DNA of 64,000 nucleotides from Hominisplanchenecus_A murintestinalis (GTDB taxonomy: Bacteria > Bacillota > Clostridia > Lachnospirales > Lachnospiraceae): positions 62,001 to 126,000 of the forward strand of contig NZ_CALPCM010000005.1 of the NCBI RefSeq assembly GCF_943193015.1. Reading direction: 5' to 3'. Positions 16,944-25,587 of this stretch are shown here, one piece after another. The notes below the pieces were generated by a model. It did no database searches, had not been told where the DNA came from, and saw only the letters and a list, made by a program, of their open reading frames with translations. Numbering within the stretch: position 1 is the stretch's first letter; each line of letters opens with the position of its first letter. Both the position numbers and the translations under genes were made by a program.

Positions 16944-17399
16944 ATGAAGCTGTCAACCAAAGGAAGATATGGTCTGCGGGCATTGATAGACCTGGCAGTT
17001 TACAGCGAGGAATCCGCAGTATCCATCGGAAGCATTGCTGCGAGGCAGAAGATTTCGGAAAGTTATCTGGAGCAGCTCATGGCGAAGCTCAGGAAGGCAG
17101 GGCTGGTAGTCAGCATACGGGGCGCAGGAGGAGGCTACAGGCTGGCGCGCCCGGCAGGGGAAATATCTGTGGGAGACATTCTACGTGCCCTGGAGGGAAA
17201 CCTGGAAGCCGTGGCGTGCGACGGACTGAAGTCTGACAGAGGATGCGAGGACGCGGATGTGTGCGTGACGAAATATGTCTGGCAGAAGATTAATGAAAGC
17301 ATTACCCGGGCGGTGGATGATATCAAGCTGTCCCAACTGGTAGAAGAGGGTAAGAAAGTTAAAAATATAGAACAGCCATGCCAGAACGGCTGTAAATGA
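16944..17399 (+). CDS. iscR: Rrf2 family regulator, IscR-like
   Basis: The 151-residue protein starts at ATG 16944 after AAAGGGGGAAGCGG; an in-frame TTG at 16926 lies inside the operator. The N-terminal winged helix (MKLSTKGRYGLRALIDLA, ISESYLEQLMAKLRKAGLV, SIRGAGGGYRLARP) is the Rrf2 DNA-binding domain. Three cysteines in ACDGLKSDRGCEDADVC (C-x8-C-x5-C, near residues 92-107) are placed like the Fe-S ligands of IscR, though the first spacing is longer than the E. coli C-x5-C. It heads the iscS-iscU-mnmA operon, so it probably senses Fe-S status and represses its own operon. Confidence 0.88.
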   Translation: MKLSTKGRYGLRALIDLAVYSEESAVSIGSIAARQKISESYLEQLMAKLRKAGLVVSIRGAGGGYRLARPAGEISVGDILRALEGNLEAVACDGLKSDRGCEDADVCVTKYVWQKINESITRAVDDIKLSQLVEEGKKVKNIEQPCQNGCK

Positions 17400-17411
17400 G
17401 GAGTGATAGAG

Positions 17412-18596
17412 ATGTCAAAATTTATTTATCTGGACAATGCCGCCACCACAAAGGCGGCGCCTGAAGTCGTGGAGGCGATGCTTCCGTATTTTACAGAGGA
17501 TTACGGAAACCCCTCCAGCGTTTATGAATTTGCGGGTAAGAGCAGGGAAGCAGTCACGAAGAGCCGTGAGACGATTGCCGATGCCCTGGGGGCGCAGGCA
17601 AATGAGATTTATTTTACTGCGGGAGGCTCAGAGGCAGATAACTGGGCGCTGAAAGCGACAGCTGAAGCTTATGAGAGCAAAGGAAAGCATATCATTACCA
17701 CAAAGATTGAGCATCATGCAATTCTTCATACAGCAGAGTATTTGGAGAAGAAGGGGTATGAAGTGACATACCTGGATGTAGATGAAAATGGCGTGGTAAA
17801 ACTGGAAGAGCTGAAAAAATCTATTCGGCCGGATACGATACTGATTTCCATTATGTTTGCAAATAATGAGATAGGTACAATCCAGCCGGTGAAAGAAATC
17901 GGAGAGATTGCACATGCCAATGGGATTCTGTTCCATACGGACGCTGTACAGGCGTTTGGACAGATACCGATAAAAGTGGATGAATTTCATATTGACATGC
18001 TCAGCGCCAGCGGCCATAAGCTCAACGGGCCAAAAGGTATCGGCTTCTTGTATATCAGAAAAGGAGTAAAAATACGTTCCTTTGTTCATGGAGGCGCACA
18101 GGAGAGAAAGCGCCGGGCGGGAACAGAGAATGTGCCGGGTATCGTTGGGCTTGGCAAGGCGGTGGAACGCGCCATGACTTCTATGGGAAAGCGGACTGCC
18201 CATGAGATAGAAGTGCGGGATTACTTAATTGAGAAAGTCCTTGGGGAGATTCCATATACACGGCTGAATGGGCACAGGACAAATCGGCTGCCCAATAACA
18301 TCAATTTCAGTTTTCAGTTTATTGAGGGAGAATCCCTTTTAATTATGTTGGATATGGAAGGAATCTGCGGTTCCAGCGGCTCGGCATGTACTTCGGGTTC
18401 CCTTGATCCGTCCCATGTGCTTCTGGCTATCGGGCTGCCGCATGAGATTGCTCATGGTTCTCTGCGATTGACACTGAGCGAGGAGATTACAAAAGAGGAT
18501 ATGGATTACGTGGCGGATGCGATTAAACGGATTGTGGAAAGATTGCGCAGCATGTCGCCGCTTTATGAGGATTTTATGAAGAAGCATAGAAAATAA
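17412..18596 (+). CDS. iscS: Cysteine desulfurase, NifS/IscS type
   Basis: A 394-residue PLP enzyme that removes sulfur from cysteine and passes a persulfide to IscU and MnmA. Motifs in order: YLDNAATT at the N-terminus, EHHAILHT (cofactor-stacking His near 103), SASGHKLNGPKG with the PLP lysine near 200, and the mobile catalytic loop SSGSACTSGS with the persulfide Cys near 322. The ATG at 17412 has GAGGAG 8 nt upstream; a GTG at 17403 is less likely since it overlaps that site. It starts 12 nt after iscR and is followed by iscU, a standard clostridial ISC layout. Confidence 0.95.
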   Translation: MSKFIYLDNAATTKAAPEVVEAMLPYFTEDYGNPSSVYEFAGKSREAVTKSRETIADALGAQANEIYFTAGGSEADNWALKATAEAYESKGKHIITTKIEHHAILHTAEYLEKKGYEVTYLDVDENGVVKLEELKKSIRPDTILISIMFANNEIGTIQPVKEIGEIAHANGILFHTDAVQAFGQIPIKVDEFHIDMLSASGHKLNGPKGIGFLYIRKGVKIRSFVHGGAQERKRRAGTENVPGIVGLGKAVERAMTSMGKRTAHEIEVRDYLIEKVLGEIPYTRLNGHRTNRLPNNINFSFQFIEGESLLIMLDMEGICGSSGSACTSGSLDPSHVLLAIGLPHEIAHGSLRLTLSEEITKEDMDYVADAIKRIVERLRSMSPLYEDFMKKHRK

Positions 18597-18624
18597 TAGA
18601 GAAAATGCATTTGGAGGAAATCAT

Positions 18625-19068
18625 ATGTACAGCGAAAAAGTTATGGATCATTTTAATAATCCGAGGAATGTCGGAGAGATAGAGGATGCCAGTGGCGTGG
18701 GGACTGTAGGCAATGCAAAATGCGGCGATATTATGAGGATTTACCTGGATATTGATGAAAATGAGATTATCCGTGATGTAAAATTTAAGACCTTTGGCTG
18801 CGGCGCTGCGGTGGCAACAAGCAGCATGGCGACAGAGCTGGTAAAGGGAAAAAATATCAAAGAAGCTCTTCAGGTAACGAACAAGGCAGTAATGGAGGCG
18901 CTTGATGGTCTTCCGCCCGTAAAAGTCCACTGCTCGCTGCTGGCTGAAGAGGCAATCCATGCGGCGCTTTGGGATTACGCAGAGAAAAAGGGAATTCAGA
19001 TAGAAGGCCTGGAAAAGCCGAAATCTGATGTCCATGAAGGAGAAGAGGAAGAAGAGGAAGAATATTAA
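18625..19068 (+). CDS. iscU: Fe-S cluster scaffold protein IscU/NifU-like
   Basis: A 147-residue scaffold on which IscS-derived sulfur and iron form clusters. The three ligand cysteines are in GNAKCGDIM (near 34), FGCGAA (near 59) and VHCSLLAEEAI (near 103), with the Asp of KCGD conserved. Residues 125-147 form a non-standard acidic tail with seven consecutive glutamates just before the final Tyr. GGAGG precedes the ATG. It is 28 nt after iscS and 10 nt before mnmA. The tail is absent from the canonical core and may be disordered. Confidence 0.95.
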   Translation: MYSEKVMDHFNNPRNVGEIEDASGVGTVGNAKCGDIMRIYLDIDENEIIRDVKFKTFGCGAAVATSSMATELVKGKNIKEALQVTNKAVMEALDGLPPVKVHCSLLAEEAIHAALWDYAEKKGIQIEGLEKPKSDVHEGEEEEEEEY

Positions 19069-19078
19069 AGGGGTTTCC

Positions 19079-20170
19079 ATGAAAAAGAAAAAAGTGGTAG
19101 TTGGCATGTCTGGCGGTGTAGACTCTTCAGTGGCGGCATATTTATTAAAAGAACAGGGATATGAAGTCATCGGCGTTACGATGCAGATTTGGCAGGACGA
19201 AGATGAGGCGGCGCAGCAGGAAAACGGGGGATGCTGTGGGCTGAGTGCCGTAGACGATGCCAGGAGGGTGGCACAGGATTTGGGAATTCCCTATTACGTG
19301 ATGAATTTTAAGGCAGAGTTTAAGAAAAATGTGATGGATTATTTCGTTCACGAATATCTCTGCGGCCGGACGCCGAATCCCTGCATTGCCTGTAACCGAT
19401 ATGTTAAATGGGAATCTTTGCTCAGGCGCAGTCTGGAAATCGGAGCGGATTATATTGCCACAGGGCATTATGCACGTATCCGCAGGCTGGAAAATGGCCG
19501 TTTGGCACTGGTGAAGTCAGCCACGGAAGCGAAAGACCAGACATATGCGCTTTATAATCTGACCCAGGCTCAGCTTGCCCATACGCTGATGCCTGTGGGG
19601 GAATATACGAAAGATGAGATTCGGAAGCTTGCCGGGCAGATTGGGCTGCGCGTGGCGCATAAGCCGGACAGCCAGGAAATTTGTTTTGTCCCGGATAAAG
19701 ATTACGCGCGATTTATTAAAGAGTATACGGGACAGGCTGTCCCGAAAGGGAATTTTATCAATACTGCGGGAGAAATCATAGGCTGCCATAAAGGGATTAT
19801 CCACTATACGATTGGGCAGAGGAAAGGATTGAATCTGGCGATGGGGCATCCTGTATTTGTATCAGAAATTCGTTCCAAAACCAATGAAGTGGTGATTGGG
19901 GAAAATAAAGATATTTTCCGCCATACGCTTTATGCAGAAAATCTGAATAAGATGGCGGCGCCGGAGTTTGAGGATGGGATGGCGGTGTCGGCAAAAATAC
20001 GCTATAATCACAAAGGTTCCCCGTGTCGGATAGAAAAAGCCGGGGAAGGGCGGATACGCTGCGTTTTTCAGGAGGCTCAGCGGGCGGTTACGCCCGGACA
20101 GGCTGTGGTATTTTATGATGGGGATTATGTGCTTGGCGGCGGTACGATTATCGGAGCAGGAGAATATTAG
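19079..20170 (+). CDS. mnmA: tRNA-specific 2-thiouridylase
   Basis: MnmA makes 2-thiouridine at U34 of tRNAs for Lys, Glu and Gln with sulfur from a cysteine desulfurase. The 363-residue protein has the PP-loop GMSGGVDSSVAA at residues 9-20, the first catalytic Cys in GRTPNPCIACNRYVKW near 100, and the second in SQEICFV near 198, then the beta-barrel domain. The start at 19079 follows AAAGGGG; the frame extends upstream into iscU but without support. Placement directly after iscSU gives local supply of persulfide donor. Confidence 0.95.
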   Translation: MKKKKVVVGMSGGVDSSVAAYLLKEQGYEVIGVTMQIWQDEDEAAQQENGGCCGLSAVDDARRVAQDLGIPYYVMNFKAEFKKNVMDYFVHEYLCGRTPNPCIACNRYVKWESLLRRSLEIGADYIATGHYARIRRLENGRLALVKSATEAKDQTYALYNLTQAQLAHTLMPVGEYTKDEIRKLAGQIGLRVAHKPDSQEICFVPDKDYARFIKEYTGQAVPKGNFINTAGEIIGCHKGIIHYTIGQRKGLNLAMGHPVFVSEIRSKTNEVVIGENKDIFRHTLYAENLNKMAAPEFEDGMAVSAKIRYNHKGSPCRIEKAGEGRIRCVFQEAQRAVTPGQAVVFYDGDYVLGGGTIIGAGEY

Positions 20171-20179
20171 AAAGAACAG

Positions 20180-20213
20180 GACTGTTGCAGAAAATTTTGC
20201 AGCGGTCTTTTTG
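20180..20213 (+). terminator. Terminator of the isc-mnmA operon
   Basis: A 9-bp stem with two G-U pairs (20180-20188 with 20199-20207) followed by five T, 10 bp after the mnmA stop. Confidence 0.75.
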
Positions 20214-20337
20214 TATTTCTTTTATAAATCTATGTGAATCGACATAAAAAGCGGGAGTTTGATATGAGAATCTGTACACTTTCTCCAGATATATCAGATG
20301 CGGGTGATGAATATTTGGTAAAAAAGAAATAAAGTGG

Positions 20338-20366
20338 TTGAAAAAAGAGAGTAATTTTAGTAGAAT
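20338..20366 (+). promoter_or_regulatory. Sigma-A promoter of the EF-G-like gene
   Basis: TTGAAA (20338-20343), 17-bp spacer, TAGAAT (20361-20366), about 60 nt before the start codon. Confidence 0.7.
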
Positions 20367-20432
20367 ATAGCCATAGACTTAAAAAGTGGCGGAGTTTCAT
20401 TCCCAAAGAACTAGAATTGGAGGATTAACAGT

Positions 20433-22523
20433 ATGAATGTTTACACAACTGACAGAATCAGAAACGTCGTGCTTCTTGGACATGGCGGCGCAGGAAAGAC
20501 CAGTTTGACCGAGGCAATGGCTTATCTTGGAGGAATTACCAGCAGGCTGGGAAATGTGGCGGAAGGTAATACCATCAGTGATTTTGATAAAGAGGAAACA
20601 AAAAGAAAGTTTTCCATCAGCACGAGCGTGGTACCAATTAGCTGGGGAGATGTAAAAGTGAATATTCTGGATGCGCCGGGATATTTTGATTTTGTGGGGG
20701 AAGCAGAGGAGGCGGCAGCGGCAGCCGACGCTGCGATTATCGTAGTGTCAGGAAAAAGCGGTGTGGAAGTCGGAACTCAGAAGGCATGGGAGTTGTGTGA
20801 AAAGTATAAACTGCCCCGTATGTTTTTTATTACGAATATGGACATGGATAATGCCAGTTTCCGTGAGATTGTAGAAAGTTTGACAGAGTTATATGGAAAG
20901 AAAATTGCTCCAATCCATTTCCCGATCCGTGAGAATGAGAAGTTTACAGGATATGTGAACGTGGTAAAGAAAGCCGGAAGGAAGTGGCTTGACCGCGGAA
21001 ATAAAGAAGAATGTGAAATTCCGGCATACTCTGAGGAATATCTGGAAAAATACAGGGAGGCGCTGTTGGAAGCGGTAGCCGAAACAAGTGAAGAGTTTAT
21101 GGACCGTTATTTTGGCGGTGAGGAGTTTTCAGTGGCTGAAATCATGATGGCTTTGACTGTGAACGTAGAGGCATGCGATATCGTTCCGGTGGCTATGGGT
21201 TCCCCGGTTCAGCTTCGCGGAGTAGCAAATCTGTTGGATGATATTGTACAGTACTTCCCGAGCCCGGACAAGCGCAAGATAGCAGGAATCAATACAAAGA
21301 CGAATGAAATCTTTGAGGCAGATTACAATTTTGCAAAGGCAAAATCTGCGCAGGTATTTAAAACGATTGTCGACCCATTCATTGGAAAATACTCAATGAT
21401 TAAAGTATGTTCCGGCGTTATCAAAAATGATGACGTACTGTTTAATATTGATAAGGAAGCAGAGCAGCGGCTGAATAAGCTGTACGTGTTTGAGGGAAGC
21501 AAGCCAATCGAGGTGCCGGAGCTTCATGCCGGAGACATCGGGGCAATCGGGAAGCTTGACAAGGCGCGTACAGGAGATACTCTCTCCACAAAGGCGACGC
21601 CGGTTCGCTATGGAAGGATTGAGGTGTCGACACCGTATACATATAAGCGTTATACGGCAAAGAAAAAGGGCGATGAAGATAAGATTTCCCAGGCTCTTTC
21701 CAAGATGATGCATGAGGATTTAACCATGAAAGCGGTCAATGACTCTGAAAACCGTCAGACATTGATTTACGGTATGGGAGACCAGCATCTGGATATTATT
21801 CAGAGTAAGCTGCTTGGAAAATACAAGATAGAGATTGAGCTGAGCAAGCCGAAAGTGGCTTTCCGTGAAACAATCCGTAAAAGTTCAGATGTGGAAGCTA
21901 AATATAAGAAGCAGTCTGGCGGACATGGACAGTATGGACATGTTAAGATGCGTTTCTCTCCGCTGGGAGACTTGGAGACTGCATATGAGTTTGGGCAGGA
22001 AGTTGTGGGAGGCGCTGTTCCGAAGAATTACTTCCCGGCAGTTGAAAAGGGCATTCAGGATTCAGTGCTGAAAGGGCCTCTGGCTGCATATCCGGTGGTA
22101 GGTGTGAAAGCAGTGCTGTATGACGGTTCTTATCATCCGGTGGACTCCTCGGAGATGGCGTTTAAGACAGCGGCAGTCCAGGCGTTCAAAAAAGGATTTA
22201 TGGAAGCAGGCCCGGTATTGTTAGAGCCTATTTCTTCTTTGAAAGTGACTGTACCAGACAGGTACACAGGCGATGTCATGGGCGATCTGAATAAGCGGCG
22301 CGGGCGTGTTTTGGGCATGAATCCTGACCATAAAGGAAACCAGATTATTGAGGCGGATATCCCGACAATGGAGCTGTATGGGTATTCCACAACGCTGCGA
22401 TCCATGACAGGCGGCAGCGGTGACTTTGCTTATGAGTTCGCGCGTTATGAGCAGGCGCCAAACGATATTCAGGAAAAAGAAGTGGCAGCGCGGGCAAGTA
22501 AAGTGAACTCCAACGAAGAATAG
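20433..22523 (+). CDS. Divergent elongation factor G paralog (EF-G2/FusA2 type)
   Basis: A 696-residue five-domain translational GTPase. The P-loop is GHGGAGKTS instead of the AHIDAGKTT of housekeeping EF-G; G3 is DAPGYFDF instead of DTPGHVDF, so the catalytic His is replaced by Tyr; G4 reads TNMD where NKMD is usual. Domains II-V are recognisable (domain IV QSGGHGQYGHVKMRF, C-terminal end YGYSTTLRSMTGGSGDFAYEF). This pattern matches EF-G2-like proteins, whose role is poorly settled: ribosome association with weak or altered GTPase activity. It is monocistronic, with its own promoter and terminator and away from ribosomal protein genes, supporting a paralog rather than the main EF-G. Confidence 0.88.
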   Translation: MNVYTTDRIRNVVLLGHGGAGKTSLTEAMAYLGGITSRLGNVAEGNTISDFDKEETKRKFSISTSVVPISWGDVKVNILDAPGYFDFVGEAEEAAAAADAAIIVVSGKSGVEVGTQKAWELCEKYKLPRMFFITNMDMDNASFREIVESLTELYGKKIAPIHFPIRENEKFTGYVNVVKKAGRKWLDRGNKEECEIPAYSEEYLEKYREALLEAVAETSEEFMDRYFGGEEFSVAEIMMALTVNVEACDIVPVAMGSPVQLRGVANLLDDIVQYFPSPDKRKIAGINTKTNEIFEADYNFAKAKSAQVFKTIVDPFIGKYSMIKVCSGVIKNDDVLFNIDKEAEQRLNKLYVFEGSKPIEVPELHAGDIGAIGKLDKARTGDTLSTKATPVRYGRIEVSTPYTYKRYTAKKKGDEDKISQALSKMMHEDLTMKAVNDSENRQTLIYGMGDQHLDIIQSKLLGKYKIEIELSKPKVAFRETIRKSSDVEAKYKKQSGGHGQYGHVKMRFSPLGDLETAYEFGQEVVGGAVPKNYFPAVEKGIQDSVLKGPLAAYPVVGVKAVLYDGSYHPVDSSEMAFKTAAVQAFKKGFMEAGPVLLEPISSLKVTVPDRYTGDVMGDLNKRRGRVLGMNPDHKGNQIIEADIPTMELYGYSTTLRSMTGGSGDFAYEFARYEQAPNDIQEKEVAARASKVNSNEE

Positions 22524-22541
22524 GGAATAGTATAGACGAAG

Positions 22542-22575
22542 AAAGCTCCCCGTGTAGTTTCACGGGGAGCTTTTT
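22542..22575 (+). terminator. Bidirectional terminator
   Basis: A 13-bp perfect stem (AAAGCTCCCCGTG, 22542-22554 with 22561-22573), 6-nt loop, T run at 22571-22575. It sits between the convergent EF-G-like and lipoprotein genes; A residues before the left arm give some function on the minus strand. Confidence 0.9.
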
Positions 22576-22601
22576 AAAATGAAATCAGATACAACTGCGG
22601 T

Positions 22602-23804
22602 TTATTCAGCAGTCTCAGACTCTGTTTCTGCGGCATGAAGATCTTCCGTTTCGAGAAGAAGGTCATCAGAAAGGTCAATGTCTTCGTCTAAGTATTCGTC
22701 ATCTAAATCTTCATCATCACCGTAGTATTCATCCTCAGAGATTTCAGTGATTTTTGCATTATCTATCAGGAAATTATAAATTTTTTCTGTGAGTATTTCA
22801 TTCATAAGGCTTTCTTTTGATTCTGTTTCTTCATATTCTGCAGCTGATGCGTAGTCATAGAGAGCATAGTTATCTTCCAGATACTTCTGGTATTCCTCAT
22901 CGGATACGGAGATATTTTCAGCTGCTGCAATGGCGGCGCAGACCATTTTTTCATTTACAATGCTTTCAATCGTACTTTTTGTCTCTTCTTCATCCGTGTC
23001 AAGATCAGCGACATCTACTCCGAGCATTTCTGCGTACATTTCATTCATAGCGTCATATTCCTGCTTGCATGAATCGTATAGTTCCTGGGGATATCCGTTA
23101 AAGGTGGAATTCTCCATAACCTGAGACAGGGCGTCCATTCCGGCTGTAGAGCGGTTGTCGCTTTCGAGGCTCGCTAAAAGCTCTTTTTTGGTGCCCTCTT
23201 CGTATTCTGCGGTAGTCTTGTAGTCAGTAACGCCGGCTATGAATTCGTCCGAATATTCGGGAAGGCTCTTTTCGGAAACGCTGTTTACCGTAACTGTGAA
23301 TACGGCGTCTTTATCGGGAGCATCTTCCTCAACAGTGTCCTCTATATAATCAGCGGGTACGGAGACATTCAGGTCTTTTGTTTCACCGGATTTCATACCG
23401 ACGATCTGAGACTCCAAATCGTCCAGAAGATAGCCGCTTCCAAGTTCCAGCTCAAAGTCTTCGGCTGAGCCTCCGTCAAACTCCTGGCCGTCGATTTTTC
23501 CGGTATAGTTAATATTGACAGTATCTCCTTCTGCGGCGCCCCGGTCTGAAATGGGAGTGTAAACTGCGTTGTCCTCCAGCAGCATGTCAATTTCATCATC
23601 GACCATATCATCGGTAACTTCTGCTTTGATAAGCTGTACGTCCAGCCCTTTGTATTCGCCCAGTGTAACATACTCCTCATAAGATTCTGTGGAAGCGTTT
23701 GCACCAGTGGCGGAAGATTCTGTGGAACCGTCCTTTTCGGAACAGCCTGCCAGAAGGCTGACGGTGCAGATGGCTGTTGCCAATAACAGTACTTTTCTTT
23801 TCAT
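22602..23804 (-). CDS. Lipoprotein with trigger-factor-like FKBP and chaperone domains
   Basis: A 400-residue predicted lipoprotein: signal peptide MKRKVLLLATAICTVSLLAGC with lipobox LLAGC (Cys21). A Ser/Thr/Glu linker is followed by a trigger-factor-like region (LGEYKGLDVQ, then an FKBP-type PPIase core GDTVNINYTGKIDGQEFDGG and MKSGETKDLNVSVPADY), then a trigger-factor C-terminal helical region (about 190-340) and an acidic Asp/Glu-rich tail. Normal trigger factor is cytosolic; this version should sit outside the membrane as a foldase. The start at 23804 has AGAAAGGAT upstream; the 14 extra codons to 23846 are less likely. It is divergent from scfA with about 165 bp between starts. Confidence 0.85.
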   Translation of the reverse strand: MKRKVLLLATAICTVSLLAGCSEKDGSTESSATGANASTESYEEYVTLGEYKGLDVQLIKAEVTDDMVDDEIDMLLEDNAVYTPISDRGAAEGDTVNINYTGKIDGQEFDGGSAEDFELELGSGYLLDDLESQIVGMKSGETKDLNVSVPADYIEDTVEEDAPDKDAVFTVTVNSVSEKSLPEYSDEFIAGVTDYKTTAEYEEGTKKELLASLESDNRSTAGMDALSQVMENSTFNGYPQELYDSCKQEYDAMNEMYAEMLGVDVADLDTDEEETKSTIESIVNEKMVCAAIAAAENISVSDEEYQKYLEDNYALYDYASAAEYEETESKESLMNEILTEKIYNFLIDNAKITEISEDEYYGDDEDLDDEYLDEDIDLSDDLLLETEDLHAAETESETAE

Positions 23805-23927
23805 TGTTTGGTATCCTTTCTTTAGATTATTCATGCGCTTGTACAACTATAGCATAAAAATTTGAAAAAAGTGTGGACAAAGCTATAAAAAATTTCTAAA
23901 ACAGGTATGGAAAAACGAAGAAAGGTA

Positions 23928-23936
23928 TGCTATAAT
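23928..23936 (+). promoter_or_regulatory. Extended -10 promoter of the scfA operon
   Basis: TGC followed by a perfect TATAAT (23931-23936); a weak TGGAAA lies 17 bp upstream. Start expected near 23943, about 27 nt before scfA. Confidence 0.7.
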
Positions 23937-23969
23937 ACAGAAAGTTTAATTATGTAAGGAGGCTGAGTG

Positions 23970-24113
23970 ATGAAGCACGTAAGAACTTTGAATACACAGA
24001 GCTTGCAGAAAACTGTGAAAAAAGGCGGCTGCGGTGAGTGCCAGACATCTTGCCAGTCAGCATGTAAGACATCCTGTACTGTTGGAAATCAGAGCTGCGA
24101 AAATAATAAATAA
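23970..24113 (+). CDS. scfA: SCIFF ranthipeptide precursor (six Cys in forty-five)
   Basis: A 47-residue peptide with leader MKHVRTLNTQSLQKTVKKGG and a core with exactly six cysteines (21, 24, 28, 32, 36, 43), each with small or Thr residues nearby (CQTSC, CKTSC). This is the SCIFF pattern, nearly universal in clostridia; the cysteines are joined by thioether bonds to non-alpha carbons by the adjacent radical SAM enzyme. A perfect AAGGAGG lies 7 nt before the ATG. Products of this family have been linked to quorum sensing and population control in some clostridia; the function here is unknown. It is followed by a hairpin and the maturase gene. Confidence 0.95.
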   Translation: MKHVRTLNTQSLQKTVKKGGCGECQTSCQSACKTSCTVGNQSCENNK

Positions 24114-24129
24114 GATAGAAGAGAATCAG

Positions 24130-24156
24130 TAAGCAGCGGACACTGTTCGCTGCTTA
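24130..24156 (+). promoter_or_regulatory. Intergenic hairpin between scfA and scfB
   Basis: Perfect 9-bp stem TAAGCAGCG/CGCTGCTTA with a 9-nt loop, 17 bp after the scfA stop, without a T-tract. It may stabilise the precursor mRNA or reduce read-through to scfB so that peptide exceeds enzyme; this is inference. Confidence 0.6.
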
Positions 24157-24210
24157 TTAGTTCAGGTATGGGAAAATTGTGTTATTTTTGATTTAGAAAG
24201 GGGATTTACT

Positions 24211-25584
24211 GTGATCCATCAGTACAGGAGCAATGGTTATAATATCGTCATGGATATTAACAGCGGGGCTGTACATATTGTTGACGATGTCGTTTATGAT
24301 GTGCTTCCGCTCCTGGAGGAAAAGAAGAGGGAGGAAGACATCCTGGCGGTTCTTTCAGGAAAATATTCGGAAGAAGCGGTTCGGGAGGCTCTTTCTGAAT
24401 GCAGGGAGCTGGAAGAGGCGGGCGTCCTGTTTACGGAGGATGTCTATGAGAATGCTATCGAAAATTTTTCGCACCGTCCTACAGTGGTGAAAGCGCTTTG
24501 CCTGCATATTGCCCATGACTGCAACCTGGCATGCCGCTATTGCTTTGCGGAAGAGGGAGAATATCACGGCAGAAGGGCGCTTATGAGTTTTGAGGTGGGG
24601 AAACAGGCGCTTGATTTCCTGATTGCGAATTCCGGAAATAGGAGAAATCTGGAAGTGGATTTTTTTGGAGGCGAACCGCTGATGAACTGGCAGGTTGTGA
24701 AAGACTTGGTGAAGTACGGCAGGGAGCAGGAGAAGAAGCATGGAAAGAATTTCCGCTTTACACTGACAACGAATGGAGTACTATTAGATGATGAGGTCAT
24801 GGAGTTCTGCAACCGGGAGATGGCGAATGTGGTTCTCAGCATCGACGGGCGGAAAGAAGTCCATGATTTTATGCGCCCGTTTCGGAGAGGGAAAGGCAGC
24901 TATGATTTGATTGTACCGAAATTCCGCAAATTTGCAGAGAGCAGAAATCAGGATAGATATTATGTCAGGGGGACGTTTACCCGGCATAATCTGGATTTTG
25001 CGAAGGATGTGCTGCATCTGGCGGATTTGGGATTTAAGCAGATTTCCGTGGAGCCGGTGGTGGCGCTGCCGGAGGAGGAATATGCGCTTCGGGAAGAGGA
25101 TATTCCACAGATTTGCGAAGAATATGACAGGCTGGCAGCAGAGATGATAAAGAGGCATAGAGAGGGAAAGGAGTTTAACTTTTTCCACTTTATGATAGAT
25201 TTGACAGGCGGGCCGTGTGTGTACAAACGGTTATCGGGCTGTGGCTCGGGCACGGAATACCTGGCAGTGACCCCGTGGGGGGATTTCTATCCCTGCCATC
25301 AGTTCGTGGGAGAGGAAGCGTTTCTTATGGGAAATGTTTTTGACGGGCTGAAAGCATCGGAGCTTCAGGAGGAGTTTAAAGGCTGCAATGTATACGCGAA
25401 AGAAAAGTGCAGGAACTGTTTTGCAAAGTTCTACTGCAGCGGCGGGTGTGCGGCAAATGCGTATAAATTCCACGGCTCCATTAATGACGCATACGACGTC
25501 GGCTGCGAACTGCAGAGAAAGCGGATTGAGTGTGCAGTCATGATAAAAGCCGCGTTAGCGGAGGAAGATGAAAAGGAGAAATAA
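24211..25584 (+). CDS. scfB: SCIFF thioether maturase, radical SAM/SPASM
   Basis: The 457-residue enzyme starts at GTG 24211 after AAAGGGG. Residues 1-85 form a winged-helix-like peptide-recognition region (MIHQYRSNGYNIVMDINSGA). The radical SAM site is C104-x3-C108-x2-C111 (CNLACRYC), followed by DFFGGEPLMNW. The C-terminal SPASM region carries at least seven cysteines (GPCVYKRLSGCGSG, YPCHQF, CNVYAKEKCRNCFAKFYCSGGC, VGCELQ) for two auxiliary 4Fe-4S clusters. The enzyme cross-links Cys sulfur to acceptor residues in ScfA. secDF begins 3 nt after its stop, a neighbourhood I recall as common for SCIFF loci. Confidence 0.95.
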   Translation: MIHQYRSNGYNIVMDINSGAVHIVDDVVYDVLPLLEEKKREEDILAVLSGKYSEEAVREALSECRELEEAGVLFTEDVYENAIENFSHRPTVVKALCLHIAHDCNLACRYCFAEEGEYHGRRALMSFEVGKQALDFLIANSGNRRNLEVDFFGGEPLMNWQVVKDLVKYGREQEKKHGKNFRFTLTTNGVLLDDEVMEFCNREMANVVLSIDGRKEVHDFMRPFRRGKGSYDLIVPKFRKFAESRNQDRYYVRGTFTRHNLDFAKDVLHLADLGFKQISVEPVVALPEEEYALREEDIPQICEEYDRLAAEMIKRHREGKEFNFFHFMIDLTGGPCVYKRLSGCGSGTEYLAVTPWGDFYPCHQFVGEEAFLMGNVFDGLKASELQEEFKGCNVYAKEKCRNCFAKFYCSGGCAANAYKFHGSINDAYDVGCELQRKRIECAVMIKAALAEEDEKEK

Positions 25585-25587
25585 GCG

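Noticed and set aside
20264..20332. 22-codon frame before the EF-G-like gene
   Set aside because: Short, no recognisable peptide, and its end overlaps the promoter area of the next gene; ribosome site only weak (GGGAG).
24130..24156. Rho-independent terminator after scfA
   Set aside because: No T-tract follows the stem, so it is listed only as a hairpin.
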